Source: DASVTR01 sp036387475
Lineage (GTDB): Bacteria > Acidobacteriota > Blastocatellia > Pyrinomonadales > Pyrinomonadaceae
DNA length: 64,000 bases
Direction of reading: 5' to 3'
Assembly (NCBI GenBank): GCA_036387475.1
Contig: DASVTR010000024.1
Coordinates: 75,393-139,392 of the forward strand
Position 1 is the stretch's first letter. Every line of letters begins with the position of its first letter. A program made the position numbers and the translations under genes. This document shows, in pieces, positions 18,965-28,735 of this stretch. Under the pieces are notes generated by a model that was not told where the DNA came from, did no database searches, and was given only the letters and a program-made list of their open reading frames with translations.

Positions 18965-21421
18965 ATGAAGCGTTGTCAAACGTGCAACACCATCGGCGGC
19001 GATAACCAGGCGACGTGCTATCTGGACGGACAGCCGCTCGTTGAAGACCCGCTCGCCACCACCCTTCAGGAAGCAATCGGCGCGAAATATTCCCTGACGC
19101 AACTGATTGGCAAAGGCGCGATGGGCGCGGTCTATCGCGCGCATCATCGAGATTTAGGCGACGTGGCGATTAAGGTCATGCTGGGCCGTGGCGATAACCA
19201 GGCGCTGTCGGAGCGTTTCCTGCGAGAAGCACGCGCGCTGCGCCGCCTGCGTCATCAAAACGCGGTGCTGATTTACGATTTAGACCGCTCGCTCAACGGC
19301 GTCACGTACATGGTGATGGAGATGGTCGCGGGTAGTTCGCTGCGCGCAGACCTGCGCGAGCGTAAGCGCTTCACTTTGGACGAAACGATGGAGGTCGCCG
19401 AAGCCGTCTGTAGCGCGCTCACGGCGGCGCACGAGCGCGGCATTATTCACCGCGACTTAAAGCCAGACAATATCCTGCGCGCAGAGGAAAAGGGACTCGA
19501 CGAGCATGTGATTCGCACCATCAAGATCGCAGACTTCGGCATCGTCAAGCAGCGCACGACCGGAGACAACGATGAAGAATTGATTCAACTCACGAAATTC
19601 GGCAAGCCCATCGGCACTCCCTTTTACATGTCGCCTGAGCAATGGTTCGGCGATAGCCCCGGCCTCGCCTCGCTCGATCATCGAACGGACATTTACGCCC
19701 TCGGTTGCACGCTCTACGAATTGCTCTCTGGCCGCCCGCCCTTTCTTGGGCGTACGACTGCGGAGATGCGCCGCCAACACCTGCACGACGAGCCGCCGCC
19801 GCTGCATGAATTAGCGCCGCAAGTGCCGTTGCCCTTCAGCCGCGTCATCATGCGCTCGCTCGCTAAAGACAGGGATGAGCGACAACAGAGCGCCACGGAG
19901 TTTATCGAAGATTTGCGTGCGGCTTACGACAAAAGCTTTGAGCGCACAGGCGAGAAGATAGATGCCATGTTGCCCACGACGCAGGAGCCTTCGACAGACG
20001 AGGGCGCAGTGGCTGCTAGACCGCCGGACAGCCTGTCGGACACGGAAGAGGAAGTGCCGATGTTTGCGGAGAAGATTGTCGCTCTCGTTCCTGCGCCCGC
20101 AGAGCAGGAACAGGACGCAAGCGTTGCCCCGCCAGTTTCAGCCGTCGCAGCGGAAGCGAACGCCGTAGCAGCGCCGCAAGAGCCGTCTACGTCCGCCTTC
20201 GCTTCCGAACAAACGCCCGCCTACGGTTCGATGCCTGAACGGGACGCTCGCCCGCTCGCCTATCACTCGTTACCAGCGAGCGTTGCCGCCGCATCACAGC
20301 CGGGACGAAGACGCGCCCTTGTCGTATCTATCTCCCTACTGCTCTTTGGCACGGCCCTCATCGTCGCCCTCGGTATTTATCTTTATCGCAATCGCTCGAC
20401 GCCCGTTGCTTCTGAGAACGTGGCGCAGCAGCCGCCACCGCCGCTTAAGCCGCCGCAGATACCTATGAGCGCGCTCACGGGGACGCTCCGCGTCAGGGCT
20501 ACGCCCGGCAGCGAAGTCTTCGTCGACGATGAAAAAGCGGGCGTCACAGGGCAGGACGGACTCTTTAGTATGCAAGTTCCTGTGGGCCTGCGAAACGTAC
20601 GCATCGCTGCGAAAAATTATCGCCTCTGGTCTAGAGACGCGCGCATCAGGGCCAATCAAAAGACGACGCTGACCGCAGGGCGCGAGCCTCCCCTTGAAGT
20701 GCGTTCAACGCTGGTAGACGAACGACAGCAGCGAGCACGCGAAGCTTACGACAAAAAGTCTTACGGAGAGGCTGAGGCCGAATACCGCGAACTGCTGAAA
20801 ACAGACGCGGACAACGCCCCTGCACACACACGTCTCGGCCAAATTCTTAATCAGCAGCAGCGTTACACTGAAGCCATCACGGAGTTTGAGGCGGCGGCAC
20901 GTTTAGACGCGAAAAGCATCGAAGCGCGGCAACCGCTCGTCAGGCTGTACCTGCTGAAAGGGCGCGACGCTGAGGCCGAAGCGACGGCTCGCCAACTCGT
21001 CAAGCTCGCGCCGCGCGACGCTTCGGCTCGTCAATGGCTGGCCCGCGCCCTGTTGCGCGACCCAAGTAAGCTGGATGAAGCACTAGGTGAGATCGAAGCG
21101 GCGCTCAAAATCAAAGAATCCGCCGAGCTACTGGAAACGAAGGCTTATATTCTGCTGGCGCGCAACTCGTTTGACGAAGCTCTGGCGACGGCACGCAACG
21201 CCGCCGAATTAGACCGAGGGAAAAACACTACGGCCCGTGCCAGCCTTGCCGTCATCCTCTTTCGAGTGGAGCGCGTTGACGAAGCCCTCGCTATCTACAG
21301 GGAGCTTCGGCAGGCTGACAAGAGCGACCTCTGGGGCGACATCAAACGCCTTGAGCTACGCGGCGTCTACAGTAGGCCGGTGCTCGAAACGCTCGCGGCG
21401 CTCATCGCGCGAACCAACTAG
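18965..21421 (+). CDS. Membrane Ser/Thr protein kinase with PEGA and TPR repeats
   Basis: The product has 818 residues. The ATG at 18965 (MKRCQTCNTIGGDNQATC) opens with a zinc-ribbon-like C-x2-C...C segment. The kinase domain carries 'LIGKGAMGAVYRAHH' (glycine loop), 'HRDLKPDN' (catalytic loop, near residue 163), DFG near 192 and 'GTPFYMSPEQ'. A Pro/Ala-rich linker follows, then one membrane helix (~450-475: 'VVSISLLLFGTALIVALGIY'), a PEGA domain (~502-575: 'GTLRVRATPGSEVFVDDEKAG') and TPR units to the end. The kinase would be cytoplasmic and PEGA-TPR extracytoplasmic. It is probably a signal-transduction kinase; its targets are unknown. It is followed closely by a CheW-like gene. Confidence 0.93.
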   Translation: MKRCQTCNTIGGDNQATCYLDGQPLVEDPLATTLQEAIGAKYSLTQLIGKGAMGAVYRAHHRDLGDVAIKVMLGRGDNQALSERFLREARALRRLRHQNAVLIYDLDRSLNGVTYMVMEMVAGSSLRADLRERKRFTLDETMEVAEAVCSALTAAHERGIIHRDLKPDNILRAEEKGLDEHVIRTIKIADFGIVKQRTTGDNDEELIQLTKFGKPIGTPFYMSPEQWFGDSPGLASLDHRTDIYALGCTLYELLSGRPPFLGRTTAEMRRQHLHDEPPPLHELAPQVPLPFSRVIMRSLAKDRDERQQSATEFIEDLRAAYDKSFERTGEKIDAMLPTTQEPSTDEGAVAARPPDSLSDTEEEVPMFAEKIVALVPAPAEQEQDASVAPPVSAVAAEANAVAAPQEPSTSAFASEQTPAYGSMPERDARPLAYHSLPASVAAASQPGRRRALVVSISLLLFGTALIVALGIYLYRNRSTPVASENVAQQPPPPLKPPQIPMSALTGTLRVRATPGSEVFVDDEKAGVTGQDGLFSMQVPVGLRNVRIAAKNYRLWSRDARIRANQKTTLTAGREPPLEVRSTLVDERQQRAREAYDKKSYGEAEAEYRELLKTDADNAPAHTRLGQILNQQQRYTEAITEFEAAARLDAKSIEARQPLVRLYLLKGRDAEAEATARQLVKLAPRDASARQWLARALLRDPSKLDEALGEIEAALKIKESAELLETKAYILLARNSFDEALATARNAAELDRGKNTTARASLAVILFRVERVDEALAIYRELRQADKSDLWGDIKRLELRGVYSRPVLETLAALIARTN

Positions 21422-21424
21422 AGT

Positions 21425-21480
21425 GAATTGATTCATCAAACTCATTTACTCATTGATTCAATGAGTAAATGAATCAATTC
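21425..21480. repeat. Palindrome of TGATTCA/AATGAGT heptamers
   Basis: GAATTGATTCAT at 21425-21436 pairs with ATGAATCAATTC at 21469-21480, with a second inner stem ATTTACTCATT/AATGAGTAAAT and a GATTC centre. It ends two bases before the CheW-like start codon, leaving no room for a Shine-Dalgarno. Confidence 0.92.
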
Positions 21481-21482
21481 TT

Positions 21483-21992
21483 ATGGCAGAGCAAGTCTCA
21501 AACTCGGAACAGGCAACGCGCGAGCGGCGCGAGATAATAGTTGCGCGGGCGGGCGAGCGTTTGCTCGGAGTCTTTGCTGAAGAGGCCGCAGGCATCGAGA
21601 GAGGCAGCAGACCGACGCCCTTGCCGCACGCTCCCTTGGCGGTGCTGGGAATCGTCAGCGTACGCGGTCGCATTCTGACGCTGCTCGATTCTTCGGCGCT
21701 GCTCGGCGAGAGTCGCGCCGAAGGTGTGACCGCCAACGCGCAGCCGCCCTTCATTCTCGCCCTGCGTGGCGAAGAGCAACTGGCGCTCGCCGTTGACAGC
21801 GCAGGGCAGCTTCGTGAAATCTGCACTGACGAAATCGAACAGCCCACGGGTGCGGCGGCAGCGGTCGCTCATGGCACGTTTCAAGATGAGAACACACAAA
21901 TCATCATCCTCGATGTGGCACGCCTGTTTTCGGTCGCCGTCGAAGGGATGACGGAGCGGCGGCGCAATCGTCTCCTGCATGATGAGAAATGA
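21483..21992 (+). CDS. CheW-like domain protein
   Basis: The product has 169 residues. The fold-defining strands of CheW are visible: 'EIIVARAGERLLGVFAEEAAGIE', 'APLAVLGIVSVRGRILTLLDSSALLG', 'PFILALRGEEQLALAVDSAGQLREI' and 'TQIIILDVARLF'. CheW proteins are adaptors that couple receptors to CheA. No CheA, receptor or other chemotaxis gene is in the window, so here it may act with the preceding kinase or elsewhere. The ATG lies two bases beyond a palindrome, and no ribosome-binding site is seen. Confidence 0.8.
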   Translation: MAEQVSNSEQATRERREIIVARAGERLLGVFAEEAAGIERGSRPTPLPHAPLAVLGIVSVRGRILTLLDSSALLGESRAEGVTANAQPPFILALRGEEQLALAVDSAGQLREICTDEIEQPTGAAAAVAHGTFQDENTQIIILDVARLFSVAVEGMTERRRNRLLHDEK

Positions 21993-22164
21993 GCTACGCA
22001 GGGGTTTGCAGTCTGGTTGCCTCAGGTAGTGGATTGAAGCGAGAGCTTGTCATTCATCAACAATCCCTTTCTTTGTCAAGCAACGCAACGTCTGTTTTCG
22101 CCTTCCGCTGCGAGTGTTAAGATAGTCGCGTACGGAAAATTTCAATTAGTTGTCATCGAAACAG

Positions 22165-24651
22165 ATGCACGATCAGGCATTCAGAACGCTGGAATATACG
22201 GAATTGCGCGCGCTGGTTCGGCGCGGCGCGCAGACCCTTATGGGCCGCGCGCGCGTGGATGAACTTGCGCCACTGGCAGACCTCTCTACGCTCAGCCGTG
22301 CGCTCGAAGCTGTTGCGGAGTGCGTCGAGTTGCGACGACGACAGGGCGGCTCTTGGTCGTTTACGGAGTTGAGCGACCCGTCGAGCGCGCTCACGCTGCT
22401 TAAAATTGAAGGCGCGTCGCTTGAGCCGCTGATGATTCTCGAAGTGGCGCGGCTGTGCGAGCAGGCGCTCTCGGCGCGCGCCTTGATACAGACGGAGCGC
22501 GATGCGTGCCCTGTGCTGTGGGAAACAGTCGCCGAATTGCCGCGCGAGCTACATAGTCTGGCCGCGCGCGTCCAATCGAAGATTCTGCCGAGCGGCGAAT
22601 TGGATGACCGCGCCAGCCCGGAACTTGCGCGCATACGCAACGAGATTACGCGCCTGCGCTCTTCAATCACGCGCTCGCTCGAAAGCCTGATGCGACGCAG
22701 CGAGGCCGCGATTCAGGATGAGTTGGTGACGGTCAGAAACGACCGCTTCGTGATTCCTGTCAAAGCGGATCATCGCGGGCGTGTCGGCGGCGTCGCACAC
22801 GGTTTCTCGTCCTCCGGCGCAACCGTCTTCATAGAGCCTTTGGAGACGATTGATTCCAACAACGAACTGCAATCTTTGCGCGAGACGGAAGAGCGCGAAA
22901 TCATGCGTATTCTCTTCACGCTCTCCGAAGAGTTGCGCCGCGAGTTACCGGGCATAGAGATGGCTGCACGCGCCGTCGCGGAGCTAGACTTCATCACAGC
23001 GAAGGTCTCGTTTTTGAGAAACTTCAAATGCGTCGTTCCCCTGATTGACGAAGGCGGCACGCTTGAACTCAAAGAAGCGCGCCATCCCTTGCTCGAAGAG
23101 AATTTGCGCGCTGGCGGCGGTGCGGTCGTCCCCGTTTCCTTCTCTCTGGACGCGTTGCATCCGGTGATGGTCATTTCGGGCGCAAACGCTGGCGGCAAAA
23201 CTGTCGTGCTCAAGACCGCCGGGCTGCTATCGTTGATGGCCCTCTCAGGTCTGCCCGTGCCCGCACGCGCCGCGCGCATTCCGTTCTACGCTTCAATTCT
23301 CGCAGACATAGGCGACCAGCAATCTCTGGCCGCGAACCTCTCGACATTCACGGCCCACGTCGCCAACATCTCGCGTATGCTGAGCCTCTGCGAAGCGCCC
23401 GCTCTCGTCCTGCTCGACGAAGTCGGGACGGGCACAGACCCTGAGGAAGGCTCTGCGCTCGGCGTTGCGGTCGTAGACCACTTTCGCAGCGCTTGCAGCG
23501 CGCACGTGCTGGCGACGACACACTACAGCGGCCTAAAGATGTACGCAGCAAACGAAGACGCCGTTATTAACGCCAGCGTCGAATTCAATGAGAAGACTTT
23601 GCAGCCGACTTATCGCTTGCTCGTCGGGCTGGCAGGGGCTTCGTCCGGCATTGAGATTGCGCGTCGCTTCGGCTTTCCGCAGGAGATAGTCGAGGCCGCA
23701 AGCCAGCACGTCTCAACGTCTGCGCGCGACGCCGCCGAATACCTGCAACGCATCAAGCGCGAGGCTGAGGATGCGGAGAATCTGCGTCTCGCCCTCGAAG
23801 AAGAACGCGCGGCGGTGGCGGAAAAATATGCTGCGCTCGACGCGCAAGCACAGCGGCGCGAGCGCGAGCGACAAGACGAGTTTGAGCATGAGCTACTATC
23901 AGCCATCGAAGAATTCGAGAAACGCTCGCGCGAGATGGTTGCCAGTATCGAAGACCGGACGGAACGCGCACGCGTCGAACGCGAAGCCCAACGCCGCGCC
24001 GCCGAGTTGAAGCGCGAAGCCCAGCACGCCGCACGCGCAGCCACCGCATCAGCAGCAGAACAAACGCGCCCGCGCGGTGGGGTCAGAATCGTCCGCAATG
24101 GGCGCGTCGTAGAAGCAGAGCGGCCCAGCCTGACGGAAGAACCAACTTTGCGTGCTGCCCCGTCGCGTGAAATCAGAAAAGGCGACCATGTTCGGCTGCG
24201 CTCTTTCGGCTCCGTCGGCATCGTGGACAAACTTAACGGCGACGAAGCCGAAGTGCGTGTCAAGTCTCTACGCTTTCGAGAGAAGCTTTCAAATCTTGAG
24301 TTGGTAGAGGAAGTGCCCGCCACACCCGAAGCCGGGCGCGGCGCACGCCTCAGAGAGAGCGCCAAGCGCGGCACGGAAGTTAACCTGCGCGCCGAGAGCG
24401 AAGATGCGCGCGCCGAAATCAATCTCATCGGACGCACAACGGATGAGGCCGTTGACGAAACAGACAAGTTTCTCGACCAGGCATATCTGAACAGCCTCTC
24501 GCACATACGCATTATCCACGGCCACGGCACGGGCGCGCTCCGCCGCGCAATCTCGGATTTCCTGCGCAACCATCCGCACGTCGCGCGCTTTGCTCAAGCC
24601 CCGCAGGATCAGGGCGGCGCTGGCGCGACCGTGGTTGAGCTAAAGCAATAA
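22165..24651 (+). CDS. mutS2: Endonuclease MutS2
   Basis: The product has 828 residues. The ATG at 22165 gives MHDQAFRTLEYTELRALV, the usual MutS2 opening; an upstream TTG at 22150 adds only five residues. The ATPase has Walker A 'SGANAGGKTVVLKTAG' near residue 338 and Walker B 'ALVLLDEVGTGTDPEEGSAL'. A long charged coiled coil follows, and the C-terminal Smr nuclease domain contains 'HIRIIHGHGTGALRRAI'. MutS2 lacks the mismatch-recognition domain of MutS and acts on branched DNA or collided ribosomes. It is the first gene of a tight plus-strand run with dnaG and rpoD, the dnaG start being 5 bp after its stop. Confidence 0.95.
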   Translation: MHDQAFRTLEYTELRALVRRGAQTLMGRARVDELAPLADLSTLSRALEAVAECVELRRRQGGSWSFTELSDPSSALTLLKIEGASLEPLMILEVARLCEQALSARALIQTERDACPVLWETVAELPRELHSLAARVQSKILPSGELDDRASPELARIRNEITRLRSSITRSLESLMRRSEAAIQDELVTVRNDRFVIPVKADHRGRVGGVAHGFSSSGATVFIEPLETIDSNNELQSLRETEEREIMRILFTLSEELRRELPGIEMAARAVAELDFITAKVSFLRNFKCVVPLIDEGGTLELKEARHPLLEENLRAGGGAVVPVSFSLDALHPVMVISGANAGGKTVVLKTAGLLSLMALSGLPVPARAARIPFYASILADIGDQQSLAANLSTFTAHVANISRMLSLCEAPALVLLDEVGTGTDPEEGSALGVAVVDHFRSACSAHVLATTHYSGLKMYAANEDAVINASVEFNEKTLQPTYRLLVGLAGASSGIEIARRFGFPQEIVEAASQHVSTSARDAAEYLQRIKREAEDAENLRLALEEERAAVAEKYAALDAQAQRRERERQDEFEHELLSAIEEFEKRSREMVASIEDRTERARVEREAQRRAAELKREAQHAARAATASAAEQTRPRGGVRIVRNGRVVEAERPSLTEEPTLRAAPSREIRKGDHVRLRSFGSVGIVDKLNGDEAEVRVKSLRFREKLSNLELVEEVPATPEAGRGARLRESAKRGTEVNLRAESEDARAEINLIGRTTDEAVDETDKFLDQAYLNSLSHIRIIHGHGTGALRRAISDFLRNHPHVARFAQAPQDQGGAGATVVELKQ

Positions 24652-24655
24652 GTTT

Positions 24656-26497
24656 ATGCGTTTCCCGCAAACATTCATTGACGATTTACGGCGGCAGGCA
24701 GACATTGTGCGCGTCATACAGGATTACGTCTCTTTGAAGAAGAAGGGCGCAAACTGGATGGCGTGTTGCCCGTTTCATCAGGAAAAGACGCCCAGTTTTT
24801 CCGTCAATCCGTCGAAGGATATTTACTATTGCTTCGGCTGTGGTAAGGGCGGAAGCGTGTTTAGTTTCGTGATGGAGATTGAGCGCGTTTCGTTTCCCGA
24901 AGCCATCAAGATAGTGGCTGAAAAGGCGAACGTGCCGCTGCCTGCGTTGGAGAATGACCAGAGGTTTGAGGCGCGGCGCAAAGAGGCGGATGAAGTAATC
25001 GAGTTGAACTCTTGGGCGCTTGATTGGTGGGAAGCGCAGCTTGAAAGCGTTGATGCGGGCGCGCGTGCGGCGCGAGAGTATTTGCAGAAGCGAGAGATTA
25101 CGGATGAGACGCGCAGGGCTTTTCGTCTCGGCTATGCGCCGGATAGTTGGGATGGTCTGTCGTCGCATTTGAAGAGTCGGGGCGCGAGCCTTGCGCAGAT
25201 AGAGCGGAGTGGCCTCGTCGTCTTGAAAGAGGCGGGCGGCTCTTACGACCGTTTTCGCGGGCGCTTAATCTTCCCCGTGCTCGACGCGCAGGGACGAGCC
25301 GTCGCTTTCGGCGGGCGCACGCTCACGGCTGAAGGCGAGCCGAAGTATTTGAATTCGCCGGAGACGGCGGCCTATACGAAAGGCCGTCATCTATACGGGC
25401 TGCACCTGACGCGCGATGACATCAGGCGGCGCAAGTTTGCGATTTTGGTGGAAGGTTATCTGGATTTGATTATTCCCTTTCAGTTTGGCGTGCGGAACAT
25501 GGCGGCGAGTCTTGGAACGGCTTTGACGCCGGAGCAGGCGAAGTTGCTGGGAAGGTTTGCGCGGAAAGTAGTGGTGAATTATGATGGTGACCGGGCCGGT
25601 GTGCAGGCGGCGAAGCGTGCGATAGAGACCCTTCTGGCCGAAGACTTTGAAGCAAAGGTGCTGGTGCTGCCGGACGGTGCAGACCCGGATGAATTCATTC
25701 GTACTCACGGCGTCGAGGCATATCACGAGCGACGCGGGCGAGCACTCCCCCACATCCAATTCGTTTTAGATCAAGCGGTACGCGAGCGCAACCTTCTTCG
25801 TCCGGCGGATAAGGCCGAGGCAGTCGAGGAAGTATTGCCCTTTGTTCGCGCCGTCCGCAACCCGATTCAGAAGCGCGAGTATTTCGATATTGCGATGGAC
25901 ACGTTGCGCGTCGAAGAGCGCGCGCTACGAAACGAGCTGTGGCAAACCGTTAAGATTAACGCCGCCGCAGACCAAACCAGCATCAAGCAGAAGATGTCGA
26001 GAGCGGCTGGCGCACAGCCGACCGTCGCAGAGCAACGGTTGCTCGAACTGCTTTTCACAGACGAGGAAGTACGCCGCCGCATTCTGCCGCAACTGGAAGC
26101 TGCCGATTACGAAGCTCTCCCGACCGCCGCCATCTTTCGCGCCTTAATTGAGATTGAAGAAAGCGGAACAGCATTTGATTCAGCCGCCCTGCTGTCTAAG
26201 ACGGAAACTGATGAGGTCGCGGCAGACATCGTACCGCTGCTCTTAATGAGTGAAGCCCAGCGCGACGAAGGCGAAGCGGCTGACAACGTGTTGGCGATTG
26301 CCGAAAGCTGCCTTGCAGCTTTGCGTTTGATGATGATAGACCGCCGCATCAACGAATTATCAGCAGAACTCGCTATGGCTGAACGCGCGGGCAACGCCGA
26401 GCGGCGCGACCAGTTGGTGCTTGAGCATCTGGAATGGGCCAGGCGCAAAAAGCAGTTGACGGATGTAAGAAGCCAGTTGTCTGTGGCGAACATTTAG
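24656..26497 (+). CDS. dnaG: DNA primase
   Basis: The product has 613 residues. The N-terminal CHC2 zinc finger is complete ('CCPFHQEKTPSFSVNPSKDIYYCFGCGKGG', residues ~36-66). The TOPRIM catalytic core contains 'AILVEGYLDLI' (Glu near residue 265) and 'VVNYDGDRAG' (DxD near 307). The C-terminal part corresponds to the helicase-binding domain. It makes RNA primers for replication. It is encoded between mutS2 and rpoD, the dnaG-rpoD order being the conserved macromolecular-synthesis arrangement, here without rpsU. Confidence 0.97.
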   Translation: MRFPQTFIDDLRRQADIVRVIQDYVSLKKKGANWMACCPFHQEKTPSFSVNPSKDIYYCFGCGKGGSVFSFVMEIERVSFPEAIKIVAEKANVPLPALENDQRFEARRKEADEVIELNSWALDWWEAQLESVDAGARAAREYLQKREITDETRRAFRLGYAPDSWDGLSSHLKSRGASLAQIERSGLVVLKEAGGSYDRFRGRLIFPVLDAQGRAVAFGGRTLTAEGEPKYLNSPETAAYTKGRHLYGLHLTRDDIRRRKFAILVEGYLDLIIPFQFGVRNMAASLGTALTPEQAKLLGRFARKVVVNYDGDRAGVQAAKRAIETLLAEDFEAKVLVLPDGADPDEFIRTHGVEAYHERRGRALPHIQFVLDQAVRERNLLRPADKAEAVEEVLPFVRAVRNPIQKREYFDIAMDTLRVEERALRNELWQTVKINAAADQTSIKQKMSRAAGAQPTVAEQRLLELLFTDEEVRRRILPQLEAADYEALPTAAIFRALIEIEESGTAFDSAALLSKTETDEVAADIVPLLLMSEAQRDEGEAADNVLAIAESCLAALRLMMIDRRINELSAELAMAERAGNAERRDQLVLEHLEWARRKKQLTDVRSQLSVANI

Positions 26498-26530
26498 AGT
26501 CTACTATCTCATGACTGAGGTGGGTGGAAA

Positions 26531-28261
26531 TTGAGCATCGAAGAAAAAGACCGCGACGACGTGATGCAGCGGCTGCTGGAGTTGGGCGGCGATAAGAAGT
26601 ATCTGACGTTTGACGACCTCAACCGGGAGTTGCCGGAAACGGTCGTCTCGCCCGACGACATCGAAGACGTGCTGCAAAAGCTCGAAGGCTCTAACATCCC
26701 GGTCGCCGATTCGGACGAAAGGCTCATCGCACAGGCGGCGGCGGTCGTCGTAGACGATGAAGAACTGGACGTTGACGAAGACCTCGAACTTGATTTGTCT
26801 GCGGGCGCGCTTGAGAAGACGAACGACCCCGTGCGTCTTTACTTGCGCGAGATGGGCGTCGTCCCGCTCTTGACGCGCGAAGGCGAAGTCGCCATCGCCA
26901 AGCGCATCGAGCGCGGTCAGATTAAAACTCGAAAGGCCATCGCCCGCTCGCCCATCGCCGTCGAAGAACTCTTGAAGATGGGCGATGAACTGGCAGCCGA
27001 GACGCTTAACATACGCGACATCGTGACCTTCTCCGAGCAGGCCGAGTTGACGGGCGACGAGGACAAGGCCGACGAATATCTCAAGTGGACGATTGAAGGC
27101 ATAGAGAACATACGCAAGCTCTATCGCGCCGGGCTGAAAGATTGGGAGCGGCTCCGCGCCGAGCAAAAATTACTACGCGGCAAGAAGAGCAAAAAGCTGT
27201 TGCGCCTGAAACGAAAAGTTGCGCGCACTCGTCTTGAGATAGCGCAGGAGATTGGACGGCTCAACTTAACCGAGCGTGCCCGCCAGCGCCTCATCAACTC
27301 GATTCGCAACATACAGAAGGAAGTCCGCACAGCCGAGCGCGCCGTAGATACCTATACGGAGAAGCTTAACAAGCGACGCGTCAAGCCCGAAGACGAGAAG
27401 GAATTCAAGCGACACATAGTTACGGCGAAGAAGAAGCTGCAACAGATCGAAGCAGACTACAACGTCCCTCCCGTTGAGATTAAACGCTCGCTCGCCGCCA
27501 TCATCGTCGGCGAACAGCAGACCGGTCAGGCCAAGCGCGAATTGGTCGAAGCCAACCTGCGTTTGGTGGTCTCGATTGCCAAGAAATACACCAATCGTGG
27601 ATTGCAGTTTCTGGACCTTATTCAGGAAGGCAACATCGGTTTGATGAAGGCCGTTGACAAATTCGAGTGGCGACGCGGCTATAAATTTTCGACCTACGCG
27701 ACGTGGTGGATTAGGCAGGCGATTACGCGTGCGATTGCTGACCAGGCGCGCACCATACGCATTCCTGTCCACATGATTGAAACTATCAATAAGTTGATTA
27801 GAACCTCGCGCGCACTAGTGCAGGAATTGGGGCGTGAGCCGACGAGCGAAGAGATAGCGCGCAAAATGGACATCCCCGTCTCCAAGGTTCGCAAGGTGCT
27901 CAAGATTGCTCAAGAGCCAATCTCTCTGGAAACGCCCATCGGCGAAGAGGAAGATTCACACCTCGGCGATTTCATCGAAGACAAGTCTATTCTGAATCCT
28001 GCGGATGCGGTCGTCGCGTCGAATCTGCGGGAGATAACGGACGAGGTGTTGGCGACCTTAACGCCGCGCGAGGAGAAGGTCATCAAGATGCGTTTCGGCC
28101 TCGGCACATCCGGCTCTGAGCACACACTCGAAGAAGTCGGCCAGCATTTCGCCGTCACGCGCGAGCGCATACGCCAGATTGAAGCCAAAGCGCTCAGAAA
28201 GCTGCGCCACCCATCGCGCTCGCGTAAGCTGAAGGCGTTTCTGGACAGCACGCAACGCTAA
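26531..28261 (+). CDS. rpoD: RNA polymerase primary sigma factor (sigma-70)
   Basis: The product has 576 residues with all sigma regions. Region 1.1 is at the start ('MQRLLELGGDKKYLTFDDLNRELP'), region 1.2 is 'DPVRLYLREMGVVPLLTREGE', region 2 has 'QEGNIGLMKAVDKFEWRRGYKFSTYATWWIRQAI', region 3 'RTIRIPVHMIETINKL', and region 4.2 'HFAVTRERIRQIEAKALRKLR'. The start is a TTG at 26531 preceded by GGTGG; the next in-frame ATG (residue 12) would cut region 1.1. It follows dnaG after 33 bp. The full region set marks it as the housekeeping factor rather than an alternative sigma. Confidence 0.96.
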   Translation: MSIEEKDRDDVMQRLLELGGDKKYLTFDDLNRELPETVVSPDDIEDVLQKLEGSNIPVADSDERLIAQAAAVVVDDEELDVDEDLELDLSAGALEKTNDPVRLYLREMGVVPLLTREGEVAIAKRIERGQIKTRKAIARSPIAVEELLKMGDELAAETLNIRDIVTFSEQAELTGDEDKADEYLKWTIEGIENIRKLYRAGLKDWERLRAEQKLLRGKKSKKLLRLKRKVARTRLEIAQEIGRLNLTERARQRLINSIRNIQKEVRTAERAVDTYTEKLNKRRVKPEDEKEFKRHIVTAKKKLQQIEADYNVPPVEIKRSLAAIIVGEQQTGQAKRELVEANLRLVVSIAKKYTNRGLQFLDLIQEGNIGLMKAVDKFEWRRGYKFSTYATWWIRQAITRAIADQARTIRIPVHMIETINKLIRTSRALVQELGREPTSEEIARKMDIPVSKVRKVLKIAQEPISLETPIGEEEDSHLGDFIEDKSILNPADAVVASNLREITDEVLATLTPREEKVIKMRFGLGTSGSEHTLEEVGQHFAVTRERIRQIEAKALRKLRHPSRSRKLKAFLDSTQR

Positions 28262-28279
28262 CGTTTTTCTCGATAATAG

Positions 28280-28675
28280 ATGAAAAACTCGCTGCAATTC
28301 ATTAGTTTCTACGCCATTTTGGCATTACTCGCGGCGCTGCCCGCGTGCTCCGGCAAAGCAGTCAATTCGGCCTCCGGTGCATCAAATAAGTTCCTCGGAA
28401 CGTGGAAAGTTGCCACCGAAAGCGAAGCGGATTTCAAAGGCGGCCCCATCACCTTCAAGGAAGATTTTACTTACGCAGCGCAAAAGACCAACAATCCATC
28501 TTCGCCATTCGTGACCGGGCCTTACACCATCTCAAAAGACGAGAAGCTCTTTCTCGGCGGAGAGCTGGAAAAGTTTGGCGAAGAGGGAATGAAATTCGAC
28601 GAGGAAGGGCGGCTCCACCTCACAAAGGACGGCAGAACCATCTTCTTCGTAAGGAGCGAGAGTGCGCCGAAGTGA
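28280..28675 (+). CDS. Putative lipoprotein of unknown function
   Basis: The product has 131 residues. The signal peptide ends in the lipobox LPAC (Cys23), so it should be a membrane-anchored lipoprotein. The mature part starts SGKAVNSASG and contains 'FLGTWKVATESEADFKGGPITFKEDFTY' and 'RLHLTKDGRTIFFVR', resembling small 'GxW' lipocalin-like or copper-resistance-type beta sandwiches, but I cannot name a family. It starts 18 bp after rpoD and is followed by a terminator-like hairpin. Confidence 0.72.
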   Translation: MKNSLQFISFYAILALLAALPACSGKAVNSASGASNKFLGTWKVATESEADFKGGPITFKEDFTYAAQKTNNPSSPFVTGPYTISKDEKLFLGGELEKFGEEGMKFDEEGRLHLTKDGRTIFFVRSESAPK

Positions 28676-28691
28676 GAATAGTGTTACCTTT

Positions 28692-28732
28692 GAATGCCGG
28701 TAAAAAGAGAGCACCGGCATTTAATTTGTTTT
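28692..28732 (+). terminator. Probable intrinsic terminator
   Basis: ATGCCGGT at 28694-28701 and ACCGGCAT at 28713-28720 form an 8-bp stem followed by TTTAATTTGTTTT. It would end the mutS2-dnaG-rpoD-lipoprotein transcript. It also shows that the upstream ATG at 28694 is not the start of the radical SAM gene. Confidence 0.75.
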
Positions 28733-28735
28733 GGC

